Below, in pieces: positions 1 through 14,287 of a stretch of 64,000 bases of DNA. This stretch comes from Eutrigla gurnardus (lineage: Eukaryota; Chordata; Actinopteri; Perciformes; Triglidae), in contig OY741276.1 in assembly GCA_963514095.1 (NCBI GenBank), positions 10,449,266 to 10,513,265 of the forward strand, read 5' to 3'. The notes beneath the pieces were generated by a model. That model was given only the letters and a program-made list of their open reading frames with translations, was not told where the DNA came from and ran no database searches. A program made the position numbers and the translations under genes. How positions within the stretch are numbered: position 1 is the stretch's first letter; every line of letters starts with the position of its first letter.

Positions 1-1181
1 GAGAGCATTGTTTATGGTCATAACATTAATTTATGGTCTAGATGGCTCAGGCAGGACACACGTGGCGGGGAAAGTAATGCATCATCTTCAGATCGGCCTT
101 TAGGACCACCAGTCAACACTGATTACAACACACAACATGAACACTGGATGGTTGTAGTGCTTCAAAATTTGGTGGCAAAGCTCACTGAGTCATTGGATTG
201 CTGAAGTAAAAGGAAAGTGCCTCTTGAAATGTAGTGGTACCGGTTAATGGGTGTCTGGCTATCAAATGCAAAGTCAACCAGACATCCCTAACCCTGGTGC
301 CACTTCAATCAACATAATCTTTGAATTTTTCTCTTTAGCATTTAGAAATGGTGAAGAGTTACTCCTCACCCCCCAAAGAAGAAAGTTTTTGTAAAAGTAA
401 AAGTCCACCTTTCACTAAGTTTTCATAACCGACATAATCATTCAAGACAGCAATGCAACACTCAAGTCCTCCGGCCAAGTTATCCTTTGAAATCCATTGA
501 ACAGGCTCTTGATCCTTTGAATCAAGCAGTGACAGCCTGGATACATCAAAAACCTTTTAATGTGGAGGACTGAAGAAGTAATGTCAATCAATACCTGTAA
601 TTAACTGGAATAAACCAGCAACTTTATGGCACGCATATATGGATTTATGGATAAGGGCAGCAAGCAACTGTTAGCCTATACCCACTGAGTGGTCATATCC
701 ACACTTATGGAAAATTGAATGAAAGAGTAAATTAATAATTTAATCCATCAATCAACCTGTACAGTTGAATAAATATTACGTGTGGGAGATTTTTATTCCC
801 CAGATGCAATACATTTTATTTTTTGGCTGGGGGTGGGTCAAGGTTTATTGAACAATACCATTACATTTTGTAAAGTTATAATTGCTTCTGAATCACTGCA
901 GTTGAGAACAACAGTTGGCCACAGACATAATGGATGTGTGATCTTATGTTGCTTCCTTGCAATAACCATTGTGTTATAATTACCATTATATGTAATAATA
1001 CTGTGCACTTGTATTTTAATTTTTTTGATGAAGTGTGTAAAAGTTGTTTGACGGTGAAGATAAATGAGGAATACATGCAATTGGTTGATATTACAGCTGT
1101 ACAATATTGCAGATTCCCAAAGGTTTTACTTGCCAAACTCGTTCCAGTTGCTATAGTCAGTCCATGTCTCTTGATTTGTAA

Positions 1182-1212
<31 letters not shown>

Positions 1213-1468
1213 CATATTACCCAGAAACTTTGTCCCTTGGGCAATCATTTCTAATCAAAAGTTCTTCTGATATTGTTTAATCCCATATTCATGACCTTCA
1301 GTTAATCTGTCCAATCAGAACAGAACATTTTATGTTGGAAAAACATTTGTCATTGCTAACTAAATATACTCACATGTTTATAACAGTTTTTTCCCCTTGA
1401 TAGAGTACATCTGTACAGTATTGTATTACAGTATGAGTGCAGTTTGCATTGTCAATGAAGGTGTCATC
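1..1468. other. Intergenic DNA, no gene seen
   Basis: AT-rich DNA upstream of grid2. Open frames here (for example around 782-1254 on both strands) are short, overlap each other on opposite strands and show no recognisable domain. I see no RNA gene or element boundary. Confidence 0.6.
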
Positions 1469-1493
1469 TGTGTGTGTGTGTGTGTGTGTGTGT
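1469..1493. repeat. (TG)n microsatellite, short
   Basis: About 12 uninterrupted TG units, read directly. It is followed within 220 bp by a short CT-rich stretch near 1700-1715. Confidence 0.9.
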
Positions 1494-2192
1494 AGACCTG
1501 GAGGGTGGCAGCAGCTGTGTCAAGGGACAACAGCAGTGACAGCAGGCTCATTTGCTGCATGATTATCGATGGGGTTGTTGCGACTGAGAGGAAAGGCTGC
1601 CTACGAACACCCTTTAACACACACTACACACACTGTTTCTTGTTTAAGCCAATTATGCAGGCCAGTAACCTGCCATATGGCTTCTGCTAGTTCAGAATCT
1701 CTCTCTCTCGCTCTCGATGTGTGTAGGGGTGTGGGAGAGAATTATAACACAAGTTAGATTGAGCCTGAAGCCACAGAGCAGATGACAAAGAAAGAGAAAT
1801 CTTAATCACTACCAACAGTCCGGCACTGTCATAGCAACTGTCTGGGCAAATTGTTCAAGATTAAATATCAAAAATGATTTGTGTAGGAAGTGGGACAAGT
1901 AAGAATGAAAACATAATCACCAAGTTCTTATTTATTCAATTCAAGATATGTACATTTGCACTTTATTCTGTAGATACAAAAACAAGATTAAAATCATGTC
2001 TAAAAAAACATTGCTGATAACAGAACAAACTACAAAACCCAGTTAAAATATGTTCCTACGAAAATATATTATTTCTATTTTTGCCACTAACATTTCTTTT
2101 CCCTCCATTGTGGCTGTTACACACCAGGGTTGGTAGTACCACTCCTCACCTGAACTGTTACGGGAATGCTGTTTAAAAAAAAAAGAAGCTTT

Positions 2193-2221
2193 TTATTAAA
2201 CGCCGTCTTATTAAACGCTGT
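2193..2221. repeat. Two tandem copies of a 14-bp TTATTAAACGCYGT motif
   Basis: TTATTAAACGCCGT (2193-2206) and TTATTAAACGCTGT (2208-2221) sit one base apart and differ at a single position. A related TGCTGTTTAAAA lies just upstream (2168-2179), partly in inverted orientation. Function unknown; it may be the edge of an unrecognised element. Confidence 0.7.
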
Positions 2222-2242
2222 TTAATGTAATGTGTTTAAAGT

Positions 2243-2440
2243 AGAGCCCAACCAATATGGGACTTTTGGGGCCGATTCAGAAAAAAAATCAAATATATAT
2301 ACATACATACCCTCCAACCACTGCCACCTTGATGTGTTGTCGGGGGTAACGGCTCCTGGTAGGTTCTCCTAAGGCAAAATGGTCCAAGGGAAGGGGCCAG
2401 ACAAAGATCGAGACTCACGAGCCCCCGGCTGAGCACCAAG
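2243..2440. mobile_element. Possible dispersed-repeat fragments, family unassigned
   Basis: Positions 2243-2280 (AGAGCCCAACCAATATGG followed by a GGGGCCGATTCAG-type stretch) resemble a terminal motif I associate with a common fish DNA repeat. Positions 2306-2440 (TGTCGGGGGTAACGG, then TCTCCTAAGGCAAAATGGTCC) resemble another high-copy fish repeat. Both assignments rest on memory of general patterns. No terminal inverted repeats or target duplication could be defined. Confidence 0.3.
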
Positions 2441-5400
2441 ACTTGCGAGTTTTCCCCAGAGGTCGAGAGGCTCGCTGACTGTTCTGTGTGCATATGCGCC
2501 AAACAGCAGCTCGGATACCCAAGCTGCTGAAATAATAACCTCTTATTATCGAGGATTTTCCAGTGTAAAATATTGCCTGACATTTTGGTAGCACTGCTTG
2601 CACTGTCCGCTGGGGCTGGATCAAAGGAGCAGGTAGATGGTGAAATGGGTTGTTGTTCCTGCGTAGTGTAAATGAGCTGATGTTATATGATAATGTGATA
2701 TTGTATCTGTGCATAGACTTGCATACTTGGTGATAGCTCATCCACCGTTCCAGGTTGTATCCGAGGTATTTCTGATTCTGATGGTGGTATCTGTATCGGA
2801 ACAACTCGAGCAGATTGAGCAAAAGAATGGAGCGGTATTTATCTTTTAGATGGACGTGGAGTGGGGGATTTTGGTGGACAGGGAAGCTGACAGACAGCTA
2901 CTCGGACAAAGAGATTAGCAGAAGGGTCTGAGCAGAACAGCCTGCTTTCAATCTAGGGTAATGATATCAATGCTACCACCACAGTAATCCATTATGGATT
3001 AATGGATTGGAAAGTTCACATAGACTTGCTGCAAAGTCACAGGGGGGTACACTGTTGCACTGTTCAGATGAGAGATTATTCAGCCAAGTTGGATTAATTT
3101 GGTGATATGTTATGTTGTTTGAGACAGACACATTCATATATAAAACATGTTATATAACAGGGGCCGGTACAATATCTTGTTAAAGTATTGATTAGTTTAT
3201 TAAAAGTACATGTTCTTGAAGTGGCTTACTGAATTTGAAACAAAGCAGTGCCTTTGTTCTTAAAAAATGATGCATAATCAAACAGAACACATCCAAACCA
3301 AATGTATTACACAGCCCCTCCTGGTTTATATACTGAGGATGCATAATATGTTTTGGACTATTAAATATGACCATATGTCTGATAACTGAGGGAATCCATG
3401 AAATTCTTAAAGATGATTGACTATTCCCCCTTTTTTTTTTTGAAAAGAGGAACCAGCCTCAGGCTAGAGAGGACCACTGAGAGATGAGAAAATCCCTCAC
3501 ACCTGCTCAAACCTATTTGCCCACGCACGCACGCACACTCACACTCATGCACTCACACTTATACACTCACATACACATGTACATTGATATGCATCGAACT
3601 TGCACCAAAGAAGAGTGGGACTGCAGGCTCTTGTGCTTCTGCTTTGATGTGTGTAAAACACAGTGGTGCATCCATGTGTGTATGTGTTCACGTAGTGTTG
3701 TGTCTAAATTAGGATTTCTCCATCTTGTAGACTGAAAACACCATTATTCTATTCTTAATTCATTATAATTAAAAATGGAAAGGCCTACCTTTTCACAATT
3801 GTAAAAAGCTAACAGATTGTGAATGCAGTTTTAATTGCAATTTTTCCTCATAGAATTTTACACTGATAGATGGGTCAAGGTTAAGCCAGTGAAGCAGTCT
3901 CCCTGTCTGTCTTACTTTCTACTCAATTCTCAATTTGTCCCAAAGTCAAATGCAATCACAACCATTTCCCTTTACTATATTGTAAGTATAATATAGCAAA
4001 AGCTGCATAAATGTATTGTGTGTATGAAGACAAAGACAAGAAGGCTGCACTGTTATAAAGGATATTGCATTTCTTTTTGTCATCATGGTGCCATTCTCAG
4101 TGAAATATTGCTTTTCTTTGCATCACTGTCTCTGATTCTGCTAGCTTCTTTATTCCCCAATAATGTTTTTTGTCCAGTCTTATCTTCTCCAATATTTTGT
4201 TTTCAATTGCGTTTACAAGAGCCAATGTAAACAGACTGATTTGAAATCCATGATGTTTTAAAAATGTATTGAATGTATTACACTCCTTATCTAATGTGAT
4301 TAAGCATTCATCATTTGTTAGTTCTCATTTCCTATCCTTTTGGATGGTATGGAGAAATGGTAAACACAAATCATTCGCTATGAATGAAAAGACAGCAAGA
4401 AGGGAGCTATACATGTTAAACACCTACAACTTTCATTTTAAGGCAGCGAGAGACCAGCTAAACTAACAGTGCAGATGCTACAGCCAAGAAGAATAGGAGT
4501 ATTGTGTATTTGAGTCAACGCTTCAGAGAAAAGTGAAACAAATGTTCTGGGTTGACTGAATTTGATAGACCTACAATCTAACTAATTGTATCCCGGTTGA
4601 TTCTGAACCATTACATTGTGATGGTTTGGGAAACACTGCCTCTATGACAACCTACAGAACTATCTGGCACCGGCCTCAGAGGTGGATTCACAAAGGAAGG
4701 ATTGCAGCCACTGACACCGTCAATTGTGCCCATACATTTTTGCAGTGCAATTTCCCCTTTTTTAGTAAAATAAAATGTTGGTTGTTTATACAACACACTT
4801 GTTATCCAACATTGTATTTTCTCATGTAGTTTAAAAAATGACATGTAGGATGAGCTTTATTAATTTTTTTTAACTCCTCATTGTATGATGTCACAGTATC
4901 CCAGAATAAATTAATTTGAGCGGAGCATGATGAGGCCAGCTGGTCACTAGGGATGAGTATCACACATGGTGTTAAAACAGTCTCACATGTGTCCATTCTG
5001 GTGTTCCACAAGTTGATGGTTAATTGCTGCTCTGTAGGCACAAGAGGACACCACTAGCTCTATTCCCACAAACCTAGCGGCGTTGTCTCTGGTTTATACA
5101 CATAGTTTTGTCCAGTCTCTGTACTTATGTGAGAGCTCTGGGTGACCACAGACTACTACGATATTGTTTGCCTCCATTTCTGATTCAGTGAAGACGGGAG
5201 AAGAATCTCAAGGCTGATCCACTTTCTATTCAAGTCCTTATTTTCTTTTCCTTTTTTTTTTTTGTAATAGCGCCAGGTGAACTCTGCTACAGCTACAAAA
5301 TACCAATAGTGTGGCATCATATATCTATAAACAGAACCAGCATACAGTAGATTTCTTTGGGCAAGAGTCTCCTCCAACCCTGCAGTATGCTGTCAGAGTG

Positions 5401-5532
5401 GGAGCTGCTAAAAAATTGGAGCATGATTAAACCACGTCAGACACGGTCACAGAAACAACACTGCCTGCAACACCGCCCATGTTGTGGTCCTTGCATTGTT
5501 GGTGCTACAGGCAAGATCATGCAAGCAGTATA
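2441..5532. other. Intergenic DNA, no gene seen
   Basis: No coding pattern, splice-flanked exon or element end recognised. There is a small CACG/CACA-rich patch at about 3521-3590. Confidence 0.55.
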
Positions 5533-5579
5533 CCCCCCCCCCCCTTCCCCCCCCACACACACACACACACACACACACC
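5533..5579. repeat. Poly-C tract joined to (CA)n
   Basis: A C-rich run (5533-5553, interrupted by TT) runs directly into about 12 CA units (5554-5579). The same poly-C/(CA)n arrangement recurs at 29569-29607. Confidence 0.9.
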
Positions 5580-6214
5580 ACAGCACAAACCATCATGCAG
5601 GATCATACCACACAGATGTTATGATAAATAAGAAGTTATTAAAATAATGTTAAAGCTTAGTATATAGATGACTGCAGTTGTTGAAGATAAATTTAAGGTG
5701 AGTCTTGACCAAATACAGTGCTACAATCTGATGTGGGGCTTCCCACTCATCTCGATTTAAGCAGCCAAAATGTTACATAACCGAGTCAAAATATTCAGGA
5801 GGACACATAGTTGTATCTTTATCTAACTTTTCTCTCAATATTTGCTCTCAATTGTGAAGCTACAGCCATGGTTTTCTGTGACAATCACAATAAGCATAAA
5901 TACTGTTGATGTGTTTTCTTTGTATATCATGCATGTGTGTGTCTATACCTGTTTGAGAAATCACCAATCCTCATCATTGAACAGTGAGTGTCTTGTGTGA
6001 CCCATCACATGCTGGAGATGCAATAGGCAAGGACAGAGAGAGGAGACGGCCTCATACTGTGGAGCTTGGTCACACAATGTCCTGGCATCATCAAGGTGAC
6101 TGACCCTTGCTTCGTCAACTACAAAAATGTATGCAACATAAGATGAACTGTTTAGCTTGCTCTGTGACCCAAACAGCTGTTTTGTTTTTTTTACCTCTCG
6201 CGCACACGGAACAG

Positions 6215-6585
6215 AAATTCTGGTGATCTTGGCAATGCCCCAACGCAATCAACAATCACAAGGTTCACCAACAGCGGGTGTAGGTATGAGAGGAACAGGT
6301 GGTACCATCTGGTTAGGCTTACCAGCAATTTGGCAAACACATCAGCCTTCAGCCTTCAAACCTTGCCAAAAAATGCTGGAAGATACAGTCACATGTTTTT
6401 GTGACTCCTATGTGCCCAGAACATGGACAGTCATGTGCCAGTTCCAACATATTTTGTCAGTAAATAGTGGGAAAAACAACTTGTTACACTGTACCCCAAT
6501 CTTCATCCATTCCTTCCCGCTGTTACATAGGTAGGGATGCCCATTTCTGCATCAACACCCCATCTTTGGCAAAGAAGGAATGTTA
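6215..6585 (-). pseudogene. Gypsy-type LTR retroelement pol fossil: integrase zinc-binding region
   Basis: Read on the minus strand, the translation shows features of Gypsy/Metaviridae Pol between RNase H and the integrase core: a KDGVLM..W motif, an LAHD.....GHIGVTKT block with H-x6-H zinc ligands (His codons at 6433-6435 and 6412-6414), a degraded CVC where C-x2-C is expected, then GKPNQMVPP and IVDCVGALP leading into the core domain. The copy is dead: there are at least three in-frame stops in the block and frameshifts between the H and C ligand halves and before IVDCVG. The DDE core, LTRs and gag were not found. Downstream of about 6230 the reading no longer resembles integrase, so the copy is truncated or rearranged. 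A Gypsy assignment fits better than a vertebrate retrovirus because the peptide matches the fish Gypsy zinc-finger/linker pattern. Confidence 0.75.
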
Positions 6586-8247
6586 ATTTCTTCCCTCTGT
6601 TACCTCTGTCGCTCCTGCAAAAACTATAGCCAAACTAGCGCCAGCGTGTCACAGACGATGTTCAGGAGGTGCAGACTCTGGAGGACTCTTCCTCTGCGAG
6701 AGCCAGTGCAAGCATGGAGTCAGCTAGGTTGACATTCTCTGCTTGTGGGTGGGGATCAGGAACACTGAATCTGGGGGGAGCAGGTCTACTGATTGTTGAA
6801 CAAGGTCCAGGTAATCAGGCACACAGGTGTGAGTGATCCAGGCAGCAAGAACCGACATGGCAGGCCTGAAACACACAGGCAGCTCTCTTCCAATGAGAGG
6901 ACCATCAGTAGTTTATGCACATTATATGACATTGTATCAGTCACAAATAAAATGTGTAACTATACTGTGCAAGAAGGAAATATTGTACAGCATGTTGCTT
7001 GAAAAGGCATCTGGATGGAAAACAGATGTGAGCAAATGAACTAAAATACTCCAATATAGTCCATTTAATAACATTTCAAACAGTTTATCACTCTGGCAAG
7101 TGATTTGCCAATTAAAAATAAATGCCAAATACAAATAAGATGTCAACAATATAGTTCAAGATAAACAATAATATATTATGTTTAAATGTTTATCCACTGC
7201 TTTCTTCCCCCATTTATGTCAAAAGATTGAACATATTGGCTATTATTTTTGTGTTCAAGATGTTAATGTCACAGAATGCTTTCCATAATGTTACATTTTA
7301 ATCTGAAAGGCAACCCTTATCATTACCCCATACGATAATCAAACTAAATTAATATGCAATCCTACGATAACAGAGTGTTCACAATGTGAGTGCAGATAAT
7401 TTGACAGCCCAGCAACAGCCAAGACCCGGACGCCCTGCATGTGTACTTTGTATGCATCATGGTAGAGTGAGCTGCCAAAATACTCACAGACTTATTTTCT
7501 ACTGCAGTCAGTGATTAGAATGATTCATCTTTGTCTACATGTCTACCTCTCCAAGCCACAATTTGGATGATAAAAATGTAGAAAAAGTCTCTGGGGTACA
7601 AATTGAGTACCACCTTCATGAACACTTGCACTCTCTCTCTCTCTCGCTCTCTCTCTCTCCTGCGTCACCTGTTTCTGTCCCCCGTCCATCAGAGCCTATC
7701 CTATTCTGTGTCTAAAGCGTGTGTCTGCAAAATATTTATTTTTATGTATTTTATGGCTCCCTCAATGCATTGCAGCTGTGAGCAGTCATGTGTCTCATTG
7801 ATAATGAAAGAAGGGGAGGGGGGGCAACAAAGCAAGAGTGGGATGGAGATAGTGTGAGAGGTTGAGTCATGCATCTATTTGATAATGATGACCCATTGGT
7901 TCAGAAGTGTGTGTCACAATCGCAGTGGCAAGGGGGAAGCATTTGACACGCTCGGGACATCTTTGGTTCCTGCCTGCTTCAATTAAGTTCCTGCTGTTAG
8001 TGGCTTTAGAGCCTGTGGCTCCACTAATCTGATGTGCGTCTGTGTGAGTGAATTAGTGTTTGTCTATGCCCCTGTGTGCATTTGTGTGCGTGATTGGTTG
8101 TGTTTGTGCATTGTGTCATGATCATGTTTTTACGTGATTTGCAATTTCCTGCTGTTGATTTATTTGGACCTTGCAGGTTTCTTAACCTGTTTTTTTTTTT
8201 TTTTTTTTAAGTTTTTGTCTTTCACTCACCTCCAAAACAAACTTTTG
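6586..8247. other. Intergenic DNA, possibly more degraded retroelement at 6586-6800
   Basis: The first about 200 bp may be older pol sequence upstream of the integrase fossil, but I cannot read a domain in it. The rest shows no gene. A short (CT)n patch lies at 7631-7661 and a T-rich run near 8192-8208. Confidence 0.45.
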
Positions 8248-8427
<180 letters not shown>

Positions 8428-9009
8428 TGCAGGGTTATGTGAGAGAGAGATTCAGTGCTGTCTGCAGATGAGCTGGTCTCTGATTACTCTGAGCAGCGTG
8501 CATGGGAAGGAATTTTAATAAGTGTCTGATTAAGTTAGTTGTTCTTAATGTTTTTACGGTTGATCCTCCACGGCTTATTCTCTGATTTGCAGTTGCGATT
8601 AATGATGTGAGCTTTGTCTTCACTCACGCTGAAGAACATCCATACCAATGACACGTTGTGTGTGGCTGTGACCTTGTGTGCCGGCAGAAATGATCATGCA
8701 GCACCTCTGTATAAATGTGACGGCAAAACTCGGGAATGGGGATGGTATAAAAACGGGCCCCGGGGCTAAATCATGAAAGACTGGAGTTTCAATAAACACT
8801 GGCTTTATCGGTTCTGCGATCGGTACGGGGGAAATTAAGAAAATAAGTTTCCTGATTGTTATTGCTACATAAAAGTTATCTTGCACATTTTATCTGACCA
8901 ACTCTGTTTCTGATCAAGACATTCGTCAATGATGCAGCTTCTCTCTTCCAAATCCAAAAGGGAAGTATGAGAGGAGCAGAAGCTCTCTCACTTTCTTCTG
9001 CACTGTGCA

Positions 9010-9060
<51 letters not shown>
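9010..9060. repeat. (CA)n microsatellite
   Basis: About 25 uninterrupted CA units, read directly. Confidence 0.97.
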
Positions 9061-9062
<2 letters not shown>

Positions 9063-12000
9063 TGCATGCAAAGGCTGAAACATGAGTACTAGATCTGTAA
9101 GCAGTATCAGTAAAAATGGTAGTACCGTTGAAATTTGATCATCTGAAGATCTATTGCTGCTTTACTTTGCAACCAACGTGCTTACCTTGTCCACATACCA
9201 CTTCAGTCCTGCATTGTTATCAGTATATCAAGGTTCAAGTACTCACAAAAGCAATGTACAGTCTCTTTCAGTCTCTCACCACGTTTCATTGCTGAACCTG
9301 CCCTTTTGACCTGTATGTGGAGGTCAATCAATACTGTAACACATTTGTTGAATCTAGTGCCGTATCACCTCCATCTCGTCTTCCGCCACGTCATCTCTAA
9401 CAATCAATGTATATAAATAGTAAAAGAGAATTTTGTCAGTGGTAGGGATTCTTGTCTGTGTGTCATTGAGTCCTCCATGATTTCTGCTGCTCCCAGTGTG
9501 TTCACCAGACAGATAGAGACAAGATAGTTGACTCCATTTTATGTCCCTCTCTGCTCACCCACTTCTCCTTCTGCCATTCCTTCCTCACTTCCTTTAGCTT
9601 TCAGGGTCAGCTGGCTAGACAGACAATTAAGCTGCCTCTTTCTCAGCCGAGGAGCATTGGCCTTGTGTACATAGTGTATATGTGTGTGTGTGCATTGTAT
9701 GTGTCATTGTCGGCACTACCAGTTGAGCAGTACAAGGACACGAGAGGATACTGTTTTCAGGCTTCAATAGTCTTGTAATAGAGCAGATCTGAACGACGTA
9801 TAGAGCTATCTGTAAGCCTGGAGCTTTTTTTAACAACCAGGGGAGAGGGGAGGCCTGATGGCGAAGATTTTAATATGCTGCGTTTGTGCCCATATTATTC
9901 TATAGCATTTTGGTGGTTTATATACATAGGCACGTAGATTTAACCAGCAACACAAATATTTCTCCTCACATCATGTATTCCTCTTGTTTCCTCTCCACTC
10001 CTTTCCTCTGCCTTCAGCTTGGAAAGGCAAAGCTCATCTCATCTGTAAGTAAGGAGAAATAGCAGGGGCGGCAATGAGAATAGTAAATTTTGAAAACGGA
10101 TCACCTTCCTCCTTCTCACTGAAACAAGTCATTCAGACAAACAAACGGGTGAGATAGAATATGACCATATATGCGAGGGAGGATTGATGGGGGGTATTGA
10201 TAGAATTTACACTCCTTTCTGAATTGACAATTATCCGCTAGATGAAATTGGAATTGGGTTGTAGAAATGGTGGGGAATCTTTTGCAATGAAACCCAGGTG
10301 CAAATATTGGGATAATTTACATGAGCGCTTGATACCCTCTCTGCCTCATATATTCAAGGATTTAATAGCCTACTTTCCTCGCAACTCTTCTGGAAAACAG
10401 AGGAAGAAAGGCAAAAAGGCGTTGAGTGGGAGGAGGGGATGGGGAAAAGAAAAGAAGAAACAGATGCAGAATAAAGCTCGGAGCAAATTCAGCCCTTAAT
10501 TTGCAAACCATAAGCAAATTATTGGTACAGTTTCTTCCTGCCAATAGCTGGTGATGCAGTTTGTTTTGCTGGGTTGCATTTCCACCCTATGATCCATAAG
10601 GTCGACCAAATACCACAAACACCTCTGTGACCTGGGGTGGAAAGACACAGGGGTAAGGAAGGAAATGGTCCGAGGCAAGGAGGAAGAAAACAAGAATGTT
10701 TTCATGAACATCCATGAAAACTGTTTTCATTGGTCAAGGCTATTAATTCTCATTGTGGTGTCACAGTTTGATATATCAGGGGAAGGCAAAACAGGTGAAA
10801 CTTTTTGGATGAAGAAAATGCAATCCCTTAGTAAGAATAGTCTGCAAAGGTTTCAAATTAATGGCTGGTGATTTGAAATTTTAATTCCTTATCATTAAAT
10901 GGAAATTCAGTTCTATCTGTTTCTATCTCATATTTTCTAACTGTATTGTTAAATTCAGGATTGGTGCTTTGGAAGTCCATCATACGTGCAAGTAGACACA
11001 CTCTCCCTGCACAGTCACCTGAATGATTGTGAGCTGGGAAAGCCTCATTAATCATGCCAGCCATTGAGTAGGCAAAAGGCATAGAAACAAGTTAAATAGG
11101 AAGTAGGTTCCTTCCCTTGGCTTTGTCACACAATTGCTTTTGTGACTGTGATTGAGTGTGTTTGCCTGCATGCATGTGGGTGGAAAGTGAGCCCCCTCTG
11201 AGAGACCGCCTCTGTGGTATCAGCACTTGCAAAGTAAGTAGCTATCCTCAATGTGAATGCCCTTGAAAAATAACATACTAAATATCAGCAGAGGGACATT
11301 TGAACCACACAACCCTATTTTAGGGTACAGTTTGACAATGTTGCCAAAGCTTATGGGCAGTTAATTTTTTTCTAGTCGAATAAAACATTTAGCTTGCATA
11401 GACATTGGTGTTTAAAAAAAAGGAAAGCTGGGCAAAGAGAGGGAGTCTACATGGGATTATACCTCGTGAATGATTTTATATGCCGGTACATGACTGCAGT
11501 GCAGATGAAGGGGACCTAAATGAGATCCGAGGTGTTTTGATTTTATATTCTGTAGAAGCTGATTAGGGATTTCTCGCACAACTTCACCTACTTGCTTGTG
11601 GCCTTAATCAGGGTCATCATAATACACACTCATTTTTATTTTACAAGCCAACGGTTTTCTACACTCCAGTACTTCAAGGAACTCCCAGTTTTTCAAGGTA
11701 GCGAGGTCTGTTTCAGTAGGAGCTCTTTCATTTAAACAAAGTACAATTTCCATTTATTTTGCAGTAGCACACAAGTAGTAGCAAATGATGAATATTGTAT
11801 TAAGTTATGTTAATTATGTTCACAAGTAGGCACAATAGTAATGGTTTAGTTAAGTGGAACGTAAATTTGTTTTTCAATTTAGACGAGGGTCAAGGAATTG
11901 ACACCTTTCAACCATTACTGACAAATTTCAGGAAATACATTGTCTTTTATTATAGTTTCTTGCTAATTAATCAACCAAAGCTGACACACAAAGTGCCAAA

Positions 12001-13871
12001 TTAATGCATTAGAGTAGCACCATTGTCGGGACTGAGGACTGGAGACAAGAACAGAGACATTGAGTGCTCACCGAAGTGCATAGCCCTCGTCGGAGGTCCT
12101 CCCGGGGGAAGCAGCTCGAGCGATCTTACTCCCCTGCCGGCAGTAGTGGGTAGACCCAGGCTAAGTAATTGTTAGAATTACATTGTTCTTTATTGTTGAA
12201 TTGCAGCAAAACAAGTAACTCTTCATTAAAGACATGAACTATGTCTCTCTCAAGCACACGTCTCTCCCAAAAGAGACTACTCCCCAAAAATGATGTATAC
12301 AGAAGAGCTTTTCTTCTTATTAAAGTAACGTTAGTGACTGTTCGCCCAATCATGGTGGTCTGACAAGAGCTTACCAAACAACCAAGTAGAAGATGTCATA
12401 AGATGCCCTAATTCATACTATGGCTGCATTTAGGGCAGGCAGGTGGACCCAAATGTGGAGATGGCCACAGGCAGGAAACGGGAATTAAATGATTAATTAT
12501 TAATTTTAGAGCTAGAAAAGTAAGTAGAACCGAGGGGAAACCAAGATAAGCAAAACACGAGTGGCATTTTGGCTTCAACACTAGGAATGGTGACAAATTA
12601 ACTGAGAAAGAACTCAAAGAACAGACAGGTATAAATACACAAGTTGCTCATCACAAGACGAGGTGCAGCTGTTGTGGGCAAGGAATAAGGAAGGGAACAC
12701 TATGATTGGGAAACAATACAATGAGGCCTGGCAATACAAAGAAGGGGCTGATGAGGCTAGACATAAAAATCAGGTGTACAAAATGGGCATACTAGGCAGG
12801 TCTACATGAACACTGAAGGAACACACAAATATAAAAAAAAAACATGTACAAAAACAGGACAAAACCTACCATCGTATACGTTAACTTCACCTTCTGCTTA
12901 TTTACGCACAGATTTGTTGTTCACAACGTTGCATTATCGGGATTGCCAACTACAAAACATTAATGTTGAGCATCTTATGTATTTTTACTGAAGCGTTAAT
13001 GTCGAGCCCTGGCCTGTAAACAACAGAAAAAAACAGAACTGACCCCTAAAAATATACAATTTGCCACCAGAACCCAGCAAGTCTCAGATACAAACACTGC
13101 AATTATTTTCGGATGGATATAAGAAGCCCTAAAAAAGAAAAACAAGTAATCCAACAGAATCATGAACTTTTGTTTATCCCAATTATACTAAGAGTGACAT
13201 AAATCCACCTCCCGACTTTTAAAAGCCTTTTGTTTTAACAGGTGGTCTAATAAAATAGGTTGTACACAACACTGGCACAGCATGGTCCCTCCCTTTCCTT
13301 CCTCTGCCTTTGTGGCCGAGGTGTTGGAACTCATTCATAACGCCACTGCTGTCAAATGAACGTCAGGTACTGCCACAAATTGCAAGGATTCTTTTTAGCA
13401 ATCTGCTAGCACACTGTGGCACAAACAAAGGGAAAATGGATGTGGTACAAAGGCGTTTTGAATTTATAGGCGCACAATGTATTATGGTCAGCATATTTCT
13501 GCTGTCAGACGATAACTTGTACCTCTAAAATCAGCTTTTTAGGAATCAAGAAATATACTCACCTGGACATATTTTTTCCATTAATATATTTTAATGGGCT
13601 TACAATCAAGGGACTTTGTAATTTATATTGTATTTAAGTCGGTTAAGTACAACAGCTTATAATGAAATGAGTTAAAAGGCTTACCCCTGCAGAGGGATTG
13701 TTTTGTTAAGCTGTGTATTATCCAATACTGCTTTGAATGTAAAGCATTCTCTTTGTGTCATAGGTTTTATTTCTGTCTATAATATCTGGCCTTTACCATT
13801 ATTACCATGTGACCATATCATATTTCTCTGATAAGTCTTGTAACCTACAAATCTAAACCATGACTAAACCA
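9061..13871. other. Intergenic DNA, no gene seen
   Basis: No convincing exon. A GC-rich patch at about 12020-12170 stands out from the AT-rich surroundings and is discussed as a possible degraded small-RNA-like sequence. The remaining open frames are short and unremarkable. Confidence 0.5.
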
Positions 13872-14287
13872 TTGCAGTGTGTCCAGAACGCTGCAGCACG
13901 CCTCGTTTTCAATCTACCCAAATTCTCCCTTGTGACCCCTCACCTCCATGACCTCCACTAGCTCCCTGGTGCAGCACGCATCCAATTCAAGACGATGACA
14001 CTGGCCTTCAAGGCCATCAATGGAACGACACCCATCTACCTTCAAACACTGGTCAAACCACATGCCCCGACGCAAGCACTTCACTCCTCTACTTCAGCTG
14101 GCGGGCTGGTACCACCATCGCTGAAATCAAACAAATGTCGCTCAGCAAAGTCCAGACTCTTCTCTGTTCTGCGCCTCAGTGGTGGAACGAACTCCCGACC
14201 AATGTCAGGACAGCAGAGTCACTTGCCATCTTCCGAAAAAGGCTCAAGACTCACCTGTTCAGACTTCACCTTGACTGCATAGCATGA
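13872..14287 (+). pseudogene. L2-type LINE ORF2 C-terminal fragment, inactivated
   Basis: In frame from 13872 the peptide begins LQCVQNAAARLVFNLPKFS, followed by TPHLHDLH, and from 13971 continues AARIQFKTMTLAFKAINGT; these are signature blocks of the region behind the reverse-transcriptase domain in L2-type LINEs. A TAG at 13959-13961 replaces the usual Trp codon of the HWLP motif. Around 14165-14172 the frame shifts by one base; in the new frame it continues APQWWNELP and FRKRLKTHLF to a TGA at 14285-14287. The endonuclease and RT catalytic domains are absent. The nonsense change and the frameshift make it non-functional. An open frame starting at 13995 covers only the middle of this fossil. 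Confidence 0.85.
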